7,547 nucleotides of DNA from Actinobacteria bacterium UBA3012 (lineage in GTDB: Bacteria > Actinomycetota > Actinomycetes > Nanopelagicales > Nanopelagicaceae). The notes beneath the pieces are model-generated. The model did no database searches, was not told the origin of the DNA, and saw only the letters and a list, made by a program, of their open reading frames with translations. The stretch is from positions 4,592-12,138 of the forward strand of contig DDZI01000070.1 in the NCBI GenBank assembly GCA_002346305.1, written 5' to 3'. Position numbers and translations under genes: made by a program. Shown here one piece after another: positions 1 through 5,013 of this stretch (position 1 is the first letter of the stretch; each line of letters opens with the position of its first letter).

Positions 1-21
1 CTCTAAATAGACTCTAAATAG
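1..21. repeat. Tandem direct repeat, 11-bp period
   Basis: The 10-mer CTCTAAATAG occurs at 1-10 and again at 12-21, separated by one A. The 11-bp spacing is about one helical turn, so both copies would face the same side of the DNA, as in some regulator sites. The array may continue to the left of the window, which cannot be seen. A match to the actinobacterial -10 pattern (TAnnnT, TAGACT at 8-13) falls across the junction. No function can be assigned. The rest of 22-52 has no recognisable gene; it contains a 10-bp palindrome (28-37) and another TAnnnT match at 45-50. Confidence 0.45.
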
Positions 22-52
22 CCCAGAAAGGCGCCTTCAATCAGTAATTTTG

Positions 53-68
53 TTAACACAGCCGAAAC
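53..68 (+). promoter_or_regulatory. Candidate GlnR-like half-box upstream of glnA
   Basis: TTAAC, six bases, then GAAAC fits the actinobacterial GlnR consensus gTnAC-n6-GaAAC except at the weakly conserved first G. GlnR is the OmpR-type global nitrogen regulator that controls glnA genes in Streptomyces and Mycobacterium. The position fits, 23 bases before the start codon of a glutamine synthetase gene. Only one half-box pair is seen; strong sites often have two. A TAnnnT match at 45-50 would start transcription near 57, putting the box over the start site, which would suggest repression rather than activation. This is a motif match only. Confidence 0.35.
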
Positions 69-90
69 GCACACGAGGCAGGATTAAGGG

Positions 91-1455
91 ATGAGCCAAT
101 CTAGCAATAGCCCAGAAACGCAAAATGCGCGCCAAAAAGAGTTCGTTCTTCGGACACTAGAAGAGCGCGGAATTCGTTTTGTCAGACTTTGGTTTACCGA
201 TGTTCTCGGATTTTTAAAATCTGTTGCAGTTGCTCCAGCTGAACTACAAAATGCATTTGATGAAGGTATTGGCTTTGATGGTTCAGCAATTCAAGGTTTT
301 GCACGTGGTCAAGAATCTGACATGTTGGTTATGCCAGATCCAAGTACTTTTACAATTTTGCCTTGGCGAACTGAAGCGCCGGGCGCGGCTCGTATGTTTT
401 GCGACATCATCATGCCGGATGGGGAACCGTCCCCTGCAGATCCTCGAAATGTATTGAAGAGAACGTTAAATCGAGCAGCAAAGATGGGTTACAGTTTTTA
501 TACACATCCAGAGATTGAGTTTTTTCTATTTAAAGAAGAACCTAAAAAAGGCGAAACACCTCAACCGGTTGATTCGGCTGGATATTTTGATCACACACCA
601 AGTGTTGTTGGAAATGATTTCAGACGCCAAGCAATTACAGTTCTTGAAGCCATGGGAATTAGTGTCGAGTTCAGTCATCATGAGGGTGCACCAGGACAGC
701 AAGAAATAGATTTACGTTATGCAGATGCATTAAGCACTGCAGATAACATCATGACTTTTAGATTAGTTGTAAAAGAAGTTGCTCTTGATCAAGGCTTTTA
801 TGCATCGTTTATGCCAAAACCATTTACTGATCATCCTGGTTCTGGAATGCACACCCATCTTTCACTATTTGAGGGTGAGCGCAATGTTTTTTACGAAGAA
901 GGCGCACCACTTCAACTTTCACAAGAAGGAAGATCTTTTATCGCCGGACTTTTGAAGCATGCACCTGAGTATTCTGCAATCACAAATCAATGGGTCAACT
1001 CTTACAAGAGATTACATGGTGGTGGTGAAGCCCCATCCCATATTTCATGGGGATATAACAATCGCAGTTCTTTAGTTCGGATTCCAATGTATAAGCCAAA
1101 CAAATCAAACTCCACTCGAATCGAATTGAGATCACCTGATTCAGCGTGCAATCCATATTTAGCATTCGCAGTAATTTTGGCGGCTGGCTTAAAAGGAATT
1201 GAAGGAAAATATCAATTACAAGATCCAGCTGGAATCGATTTAACTTCCGCCGAAGAGGTAGCTGCTGCCGGACTGGCTTCACTTCCACGTGATTTAAATG
1301 GTGCAATTGATGCAATGGCACAGAGCGAATTAGTACGCGAAACCTTGGGCGAGCATGTTTTTGAGTATGTACTACGAAATAAGCGTGCAGAGTGGGCTGA
1401 ATACCAACGCCAGGTCAGCGTTTATGAACTTGATCGTTATTTGCCACTTCTCTAG
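91..1455 (+). CDS. glnA: Type I glutamine synthetase, GlnA2 clade
   Basis: This 454-residue protein belongs to the type I glutamine synthetase family, which joins glutamate and ammonia using ATP in cytoplasmic dodecamers. The N-terminal beta-grasp region (about 15-105) contains GFDGSAIQGF (61-70). The catalytic domain shows the metal ligands E141 and E143 (HPEIEFF), E198 and E205 (HHEGAPGQQEID), H254 (GSGMHTHLS) and E346 (RIELRSPDSACNP), the NSYKRL segment (303-308) and flap residue E313. The sequence closely resembles M. tuberculosis GlnA2 as I remember it, except for about 13 extra N-terminal residues. The NLYDLP adenylylation motif of GlnA1 is missing near 380-395, so control by GlnE is unlikely. 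In Streptomyces coelicolor the GlnA2 protein acts as a gamma-glutamylpolyamine synthetase, so the substrate may be a polyamine rather than ammonia; sequence alone does not settle this. The start is supported by AGGCAGGA at 76-83, seven bases before ATG. No glnE follows, unlike in mycobacteria. Confidence 0.95.
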   Translation: MSQSSNSPETQNARQKEFVLRTLEERGIRFVRLWFTDVLGFLKSVAVAPAELQNAFDEGIGFDGSAIQGFARGQESDMLVMPDPSTFTILPWRTEAPGAARMFCDIIMPDGEPSPADPRNVLKRTLNRAAKMGYSFYTHPEIEFFLFKEEPKKGETPQPVDSAGYFDHTPSVVGNDFRRQAITVLEAMGISVEFSHHEGAPGQQEIDLRYADALSTADNIMTFRLVVKEVALDQGFYASFMPKPFTDHPGSGMHTHLSLFEGERNVFYEEGAPLQLSQEGRSFIAGLLKHAPEYSAITNQWVNSYKRLHGGGEAPSHISWGYNNRSSLVRIPMYKPNKSNSTRIELRSPDSACNPYLAFAVILAAGLKGIEGKYQLQDPAGIDLTSAEEVAAAGLASLPRDLNGAIDAMAQSELVRETLGEHVFEYVLRNKRAEWAEYQRQVSVYELDRYLPLL

Positions 1456-1476
1456 CCCCTGCCTTACCCTTATGGC
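1441..1476 (+). promoter_or_regulatory. Promoter for the leuA leader transcript
   Basis: TTGCCA (1441-1446, five of six matches to the -35 consensus) is followed after 18 bases by TACCCT (1465-1470), a TAnnnT-type actinobacterial -10. Six bases later comes the A of the leader-peptide ATG (1477), so transcription probably starts at or within a base or two of that A, giving a leaderless mRNA. The -35 lies inside the last codons of the glutamine synthetase gene. No ribosome binding site precedes 1477, which agrees with a leaderless start. Start-site mapping would be decisive. Confidence 0.65.
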
Positions 1477-1527
1477 ATGACACGTCGCAGCGCACTCCTC
1501 CTTGCCTGCCGTGGCGGGGCCAAGTAA
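1477..1527 (+). CDS. leuA leader peptide (16 aa, Leu-Leu-Leu)
   Basis: The short frame reads MTRRSALLLACRGGAK and ends with TAA at 1525-1527. Three consecutive leucine codons, CTC CTC CTT (1495-1503), form a sensor for charged leucyl-tRNA: a ribosome should stall there when leucine is scarce. It lies 80 bases upstream of the first enzyme of leucine synthesis. Its GC content is 33 of 51 bases, well above the surrounding genes, as expected if the bases are held by RNA structure. Codons 11-15 form one side of the downstream pseudoknot helix, and the stop codon begins the second helix. Leader peptides and a conserved pseudoknot before leuA (the LEU element) have been described in Actinobacteria. 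The start is ATG 1477; a second ATG at 1472 opens only a two-codon frame. Confidence 0.8.
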   Translation: MTRRSALLLACRGGAK

Positions 1528-1564
1528 CCGGTCTCCCTGTCACGGGTTGTTGACGTGCCGGTTA
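1509..1564 (+). ncRNA. LEU-type pseudoknot in the leuA leader
   Basis: Two interleaved helices are readable directly. Helix 1 pairs CCGTGGCGGGG (1509-1519) with CCCTGTCACGG (1535-1545): 11 consecutive pairs, two of them G-U. Its loop (1520-1534) contains TAACCGG (1525-1531), which pairs perfectly over 7 bp with CCGGTTA (1558-1564) beyond the helix. This is an H-type pseudoknot. The 5' strand of helix 1 is leader-peptide coding sequence and helix 2 begins at the leader stop codon, so a translating ribosome must melt both. No U-run follows, so this looks like control of leuA translation rather than a transcription terminator. The arrangement fits the LEU element reported upstream of actinobacterial leuA; assignment to that family is by resemblance, not by a covariance search. 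Confidence 0.75.
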
Positions 1565-1590
1565 ATCCATCAAACATTAGCCGCGAATTA

Positions 1591-1597
1591 AAAGGAG
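1591..1597 (+). promoter_or_regulatory. leuA ribosome binding site, can be masked by the leader
   Basis: AAAGGAG lies 10 bases before the leuA ATG and is a strong Shine-Dalgarno sequence. Two leader segments can cover it. CTCCTT (1498-1503), the last two leucine codons, is perfectly complementary to AAGGAG (1592-1597). GGGGC (1516-1520) is complementary to GCCCC (1597-1601). Both masking segments lie within the leader reading frame, so the position of a ribosome on that frame could decide whether leuA is translated. Confidence 0.7.
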
Positions 1598-1607
1598 CCC
1601 CAATCAA

Positions 1608-3323
1608 ATGAATTTCCCAAAGCAAGTAAAAAGCAATTCACCGATTCATCGTTATCAGCCATTTGCACCGATAGATCTATCTGATCGCACTTGGCCGGAC
1701 AAGACAATCACTGTGGCGCCTAAATGGTGTTCTGTTGATCTTCGAGACGGCAATCAAGCGTTAATTGATCCAATGGATCCACCGCGCAAATTAGCGATGT
1801 TTAAACTTTTGGTGCAGATGGGTTACAAAGAGATTGAAGTTGGTTTTCCAAGTGCAAGTCAGACTGATTTTGATTTCGTACGCAAAATTATTGAAGAAGA
1901 TCTGATTCCAGATGATGTAGTTATCCAAGTGCTTACGCAAGCTAGAGCACATTTAATTGATCGCACATTTGAATCTATTAAAGGTGCCAAGCAGGCGATT
2001 GTTCACCTCTACAACTCAACTTCGACATTGCAACGTCGTGTTGTATTTGGGCAAGACAAAGAGGGAATCAAGAAAATTGCAACAGATGCTGCCGAGTACT
2101 GTCTATCACTTGTAGATTCAGTTAAAGGAACTCAAGTTTCTTTTGAGTATTCCCCTGAGTCATACACCGGTACCGAGTTAAGTTATGCGCTAGAAGTTTG
2201 CGACGCGGTAAATGACATTTGGCGACCAACTCCATCTTGGAAAACTATTTTAAATTTGCCGGCAACGGTAGAGATGGCAACTCCAAATGTTTACGCAGAT
2301 TCAATTGAGTGGATGCACCGCAATCTTGCTTACCGTGATTCGGTAGTACTTAGCTTGCACCCACATAATGATCGCGGAACAGGTGTTGCAGCAGCCGAGC
2401 TTGGCTATATGGCTGGAGCAGATCGAATTGAAGGTACGTTATTTGGAAATGGCGAGCGCACTGGAAATGTCTGCTTAGTAACTCTTGGAATTAATTTACT
2501 TAGCCAAGGAATTGACCCACACATTGATTTTTCAGATATCTCTGAAGTTCGTCGCGTTGTGGAGTATGCAAATCAATTACGTGTGCCAGAGCGGCACCCC
2601 TATGGTGGCGATTTAGTTTTCACCGCTTTTTCTGGGTCACATCAAGACGCAATTAAAAAAGGTTTTGAGCATTTAGAAAGAGATGCTAAATCTGCCGGAA
2701 AGACAATTGATCAAATGTTGTGGGCTGTTCCGTACCTTCCAATAGATCCAAAAGATATTGGTCGCAGTTACGAGGCCGTAATTCGTGTTAATAGCCAATC
2801 CGGAAAAGGTGGAGTGGCGTACATGATGAAAAACGAACATTCACTTGATCTTCCACGCCGATTACAAATCGAATTTAGCCAAGTTGTTCAAGCTAAAACC
2901 GATAGCGAAGGTGGAGAAATTAACCCTGAGCAGATGTGGGGGATTTTCGAAGATGAGTATTTGCCAACTGAGAGCGCCCCTTGGGGCAGGTTTAGATTGC
3001 GAGGGCTCTCACAAAGTTCATCTTTGGGCGAAGATGTAAAACTGGTTGCCGAAATTACCGATCGCGGTGCTAGCCATACTTTAAATGGAACTGGAAATGG
3101 CCCTATTGCAGCGTTCTGCGATGCGATAGCAAGCCACGGTGTCTCGGTGCAGGTGCTCGACTATTACGAGCACGCACTTTCAGCAGGTGGTGATGCCAGT
3201 GCCGCGGCATACCTTGAGTGCACCATCGATGGCGATACTTTTTGGGGAGTCGGAATTGATCCGAATACGACTACCGCTTCGCTTAAGGCAATTGTTTCTG
3301 CCATCAACCGCGCAATCAGGTAG
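1608..3323 (+). CDS. leuA: 2-isopropylmalate synthase LeuA
   Basis: LeuA condenses acetyl-CoA with 2-oxoisovalerate to 2-isopropylmalate, the committed step of leucine synthesis, in the cytoplasm. The protein has 571 residues, close to the length of the streptomycete enzyme. The TIM-barrel catalytic domain (about 35-320) carries the general-base/metal motif DLRDGNQ (R46, D47), HPHNDRG (H251, H253) and GNGERTGN (E283, N287). These map onto M. tuberculosis R80, D81, H285, H287 and N321 with a constant offset of 34. A linker region (about 325-440) leads to the C-terminal regulatory domain (about 455-571, with TDRGASHTLNGTGNGPI), which in the family binds leucine for feedback inhibition. The repeat insert known from M. 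tuberculosis LeuA is not evident. Expression should be under leucine control through the leader upstream, so the enzyme is probably regulated both by leucyl-tRNA supply and by leucine itself. The start is fixed by AAAGGAG ten bases upstream. Confidence 0.96.
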   Translation: MNFPKQVKSNSPIHRYQPFAPIDLSDRTWPDKTITVAPKWCSVDLRDGNQALIDPMDPPRKLAMFKLLVQMGYKEIEVGFPSASQTDFDFVRKIIEEDLIPDDVVIQVLTQARAHLIDRTFESIKGAKQAIVHLYNSTSTLQRRVVFGQDKEGIKKIATDAAEYCLSLVDSVKGTQVSFEYSPESYTGTELSYALEVCDAVNDIWRPTPSWKTILNLPATVEMATPNVYADSIEWMHRNLAYRDSVVLSLHPHNDRGTGVAAAELGYMAGADRIEGTLFGNGERTGNVCLVTLGINLLSQGIDPHIDFSDISEVRRVVEYANQLRVPERHPYGGDLVFTAFSGSHQDAIKKGFEHLERDAKSAGKTIDQMLWAVPYLPIDPKDIGRSYEAVIRVNSQSGKGGVAYMMKNEHSLDLPRRLQIEFSQVVQAKTDSEGGEINPEQMWGIFEDEYLPTESAPWGRFRLRGLSQSSSLGEDVKLVAEITDRGASHTLNGTGNGPIAAFCDAIASHGVSVQVLDYYEHALSAGGDASAAAYLECTIDGDTFWGVGIDPNTTTASLKAIVSAINRAIR

Positions 3324-3340
3324 TTCTCACCCCGAGGTAC

Positions 3341-3353
3341 TACCGTTCTACTT
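3341..3353 (+). promoter_or_regulatory. Probable leaderless promoter of recO
   Basis: TACCGT (3341-3346) matches the TAnnnT -10 pattern and is followed by seven bases and the recO ATG. There is no Shine-Dalgarno sequence at a usable distance; the GAGG at 3335-3338 is 15 bases away. This suggests that recO is translated from an mRNA starting at its own AUG. No -35 is recognisable. The 30-nt gap after leuA is too short for much else, so read-through from leuA is also possible. Confidence 0.5.
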
Positions 3354-4085
3354 ATGGGTCTTTACCGGGATGAAGCGGTCGTAATTCGCACCCAACGTCT
3401 TGGCGAAGCCGATCGCATCATCACCTTGTTGACCCGGGAGAGCGGTCGGATTCGAGCTGTGGCTAAGGGAGTTCGGCGCACTAAATCTAAATTTGGCGCA
3501 CGCCTTGAGCCAGGAAGTTACTTAGATATCCAGCTTTACACCGGAAAAACTTTTGACATTGTCACGGAAGTTTCTTCTCGTGAAAATTTTGGAGATGTCC
3601 TCTCGGCCGATTATCAAAAGTGGACTATTGCGTCAGCAATTTTGGAAACAGCAGAGAGATTCACATTGAATGAGCATGAACCATCTTTACAACAATTTTT
3701 GCTAGTAATTGGAGCACTGCGTTCGCTTTCAAATAATGAGCATGAACCATCTTTAATCCTTGATGCGTTTTTACTTCGCTCACTATCGGTCGGCGGCTAC
3801 GCGCCTTCACTAGAAGATTGTTCGGTCTGTGAAGCAACTGGACCACATCGTTTCTTCTCACTTTCGGGTGGTGGAAGCATTTGCACAAATTGCCGAACCT
3901 CAGGTGCTGCAACGGTCACTGCACCAACCCTTGAATTGATGGGCGCACTGCTATCCAGTCAATGGGATGTTGCCGAAAGCAGCGATCCTAAAAGTAGAAG
4001 AGAAGCAAGCGGAGTGATCGCTGCATATTTGCAGTACCACTTAGAGCGTTCGCTACGTTCTCTTCCGCTGGTGGAACGAGCATGA
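3354..4085 (+). CDS. recO: DNA repair protein RecO
   Basis: RecO works in the RecFOR pathway: it binds single-stranded DNA and SSB, anneals complementary strands, and helps load RecA at gaps. The N-terminal OB fold (about 1-80) opens with the family signature YRDEAVVIRTQRLGEADRI and the basic stretch KGVRRTKSKFG (38-48). A helical domain follows. The zinc finger has C156 and C159 (DCSVC) and C177 and C180 (CTNC). The length of 243 residues is normal. The peptide NEHEPSL appears twice (106-112 and 128-134), encoded by an identical 21-nt sequence (described separately). Its start overlaps nothing and lacks a ribosome binding site, consistent with leaderless translation. The stop codon overlaps the start of uppS in an ATGA arrangement, so the two are probably translationally coupled; recO–uppS adjacency is conserved in mycobacteria. 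Confidence 0.94.
   Translation: MGLYRDEAVVIRTQRLGEADRIITLLTRESGRIRAVAKGVRRTKSKFGARLEPGSYLDIQLYTGKTFDIVTEVSSRENFGDVLSADYQKWTIASAILETAERFTLNEHEPSLQQFLLVIGALRSLSNNEHEPSLILDAFLLRSLSVGGYAPSLEDCSVCEATGPHRFFSLSGGGSICTNCRTSGAATVTAPTLELMGALLSSQWDVAESSDPKSRREASGVIAAYLQYHLERSLRSLPLVERA
3669..3755 (+). repeat. Exact 21-nt direct repeat within recO
   Basis: The 21 bases at 3669-3689 recur unchanged at 3735-3755, starting AATGAGCATG and ending CCATCTTTA. The copies are 66 bp apart, exactly 22 codons, and both encode NEHEPSL in frame. The sequence between and after the copies does not repeat, so this is not a simple tandem duplication. The first copy lies before a predicted helix (QQFLLVIGALRSL) and the second before another (ILDAFLLRSL). 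Confidence 0.85.
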
Positions 4086-4828
4086 GAAAACCAACGCCAC
4101 ATCCAAGTGGTGCTAAACCTCCAAAACTTTCAAAAAACTTAATTCCAAATCATGTTGCAGTTGTGATGGATGGAAATGGAAGATGGGCAAAACAAAGAGG
4201 GTTGCCAAGAACTGCTGGCCATGAGGCTGGGGAAGCCGCACTTTTTGATTTGGTAGAAGGTGCAATAGAAATTGGCGTTAAAGAGATTAGCGCCTTTGCA
4301 TTTTCAACTGAAAACTGGAAACGCTCACCTGAAGAAGTTAAGTTCTTAATGGGATTTAATCGAGATGTAATCCGTCGCCGACTTGATGACATGCATGAGT
4401 TAGGTGTTCGAGTTCGATGGGCCGGGCGTGATCGTAAATTATGGAAAAGCGTAATTGACGAGTTGGAAAGAGCTGAAAAACTCACTGCAAAAAATAAAGT
4501 ATTAACCTTAAATATGTGTGTCAATTACGGAGGAAGAGCTGAGATTATTGATGCTGCAATTGAGTTAGGTAAAGATATTAAAAACAAGAAAATAAATGTA
4601 GATAAAGTAAATGAGAAAACACTGACTAAGTATTTAGATGTTCCAACAGATGTAGATCTTTTCTTGCGCTCTTCAGGAGAAGAACGAATCAGTAATTTTA
4701 TGTTATGGCAAAGCGCTTACGCAGAATTGGTATTTTTAGATGTACTTTGGCCCGATGTTGATCGACGCACTTTATGGAATGCGATCGAGATTTACGCTAA
4801 GCGAGATCGAAGATTTGGCAAAGCTTAA
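4082..4828 (+). CDS. uppS: Isoprenyl transferase (cis-prenyl diphosphate synthase, UppS)
   Basis: This cis-prenyltransferase extends an allylic diphosphate with isopentenyl diphosphate to make the polyprenyl carrier lipid needed for peptidoglycan and other envelope polymers; it acts at the inner face of the membrane. Family signatures are all present: HVAVVMDGNGRWAK with catalytic D30, RTAGHEAG with H47, FAFSTENW (72-79), TLNMCVNYGGRAEI (142-155) and the C-terminal block RSSGEERISNF through QSAYAE (R196, R202, E215), ending KRDRRFGK. At 248 residues it is full length. The position after recO matches M. tuberculosis Rv2361c, the long-chain (decaprenyl) enzyme, but product length cannot be read from sequence. 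Its ATG overlaps the recO stop by four bases with no strong ribosome binding site, which suggests coupling. The central segment around 165-185 is unusually rich in Lys and Asn. The stop overlaps that of the convergent zinc-ribbon gene. Confidence 0.95.
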   Translation: MRKPTPHPSGAKPPKLSKNLIPNHVAVVMDGNGRWAKQRGLPRTAGHEAGEAALFDLVEGAIEIGVKEISAFAFSTENWKRSPEEVKFLMGFNRDVIRRRLDDMHELGVRVRWAGRDRKLWKSVIDELERAEKLTAKNKVLTLNMCVNYGGRAEIIDAAIELGKDIKNKKINVDKVNEKTLTKYLDVPTDVDLFLRSSGEERISNFMLWQSAYAELVFLDVLWPDVDRRTLWNAIEIYAKRDRRFGKA

Positions 4829-4831
4829 GCT
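4822..4831. other. Palindrome at the overlapping convergent stop codons
   Basis: AGCTTAAGCT is a perfect 10-bp palindrome. Within its TTAA core, uppS ends on the plus strand (TAA 4826-4828) and the zinc-ribbon gene ends on the minus strand (TAA 4827-4825), so the two genes overlap by four bases tail to tail. No intrinsic terminator with a U-run is visible on either side, so transcripts from both directions probably run into the opposite gene unless Rho acts. Confidence 0.7.
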
Positions 4832-5010
4832 GCTGGATGATCTATTGGTGTCGGTGCAGTTAAATCCGCCTGGCACATCGCACAACGAGCATTATCGAGT
4901 AAGTACATTTCAATTTCATAGGTATCTGGGTTAAATGAAGCCGTAATTTCTAATAGATGCGATCCGCAAGCAGGACAAGCACATGTTGGAATTCCTCTAA
5001 AGTCGCCCAT
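4825..5010 (-). CDS. Small zinc-ribbon protein in the Zur operon (unrecognised family)
   Basis: I do not recognise this 61-residue protein. It has five cysteines: C10, C12 and C15 (CACPAC) and C43 and C46 (CAMC), giving two CxxC pairs about 28 residues apart, the layout of a zinc ribbon. Between the knuckles is an acidic segment (SFNPDTYEIEMYLLDN) and the tail is TAPTPIDHP. There is no signal peptide or membrane segment, so it is probably cytoplasmic. Its ATG is three bases after the Zur stop codon with no clear ribosome binding site, so it is likely translated by re-initiation as the last gene of the ZIP–zur operon. Its coding status is supported by that spacing, the cysteine pattern and the exact fit into the space before uppS. 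A role in zinc handling, or as a zinc-responsive protein, is inference from position. It could also be a general small zinc-ribbon protein unrelated to zinc supply. Confidence 0.75.
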   Translation of the reverse strand: MGDFRGIPTCACPACGSHLLEITASFNPDTYEIEMYLLDNARCAMCQADLTAPTPIDHPAA

Positions 5011-5013
5011 TAG

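Noticed and set aside
28..37. AAGGCGCCTT palindrome as a terminator stem for an upstream gene
   Set aside because: There is no loop between the arms and no U-run follows, so it would not form a useful intrinsic terminator.
1031..1052. Inverted repeat CCCCAT/ATGGGG as a possible terminator or attenuator
   Set aside because: It lies within the conserved EAPSHISWG coding segment of glutamine synthetase, has no U-run, and is explained by codons.
995..1321. Minus-strand open frame of 108 codons antisense to glnA
   Set aside because: It lies wholly inside a gene with intact motifs, has no recognisable domain and contains the His/Leu/Gln-rich composition typical of an antisense shadow.
1472..1480. 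ATG at 1472 as start of the leuA leader peptide
   Set aside because: It opens only ATG GCA TGA and is out of frame with the leucine codons; ATG 1477 has the correct spacing from the -10.
1525..1590. Transcription attenuator (terminator hairpin) before leuA
   Set aside because: The helices seen are not followed by a run of T, so premature termination by an intrinsic hairpin is not supported; translational control fits better.
3669..3755. Two-copy 21-nt repeat as a CRISPR remnant
   Set aside because: Only two copies, in frame inside recO, not palindromic and encoding the same peptide; no cas genes are present.
4150..4524. Minus-strand open frame of 124 codons antisense to uppS
   Set aside because: Fully overlaps conserved uppS motifs and has low-complexity Ser/Thr-rich translation; no promoter or family resemblance.
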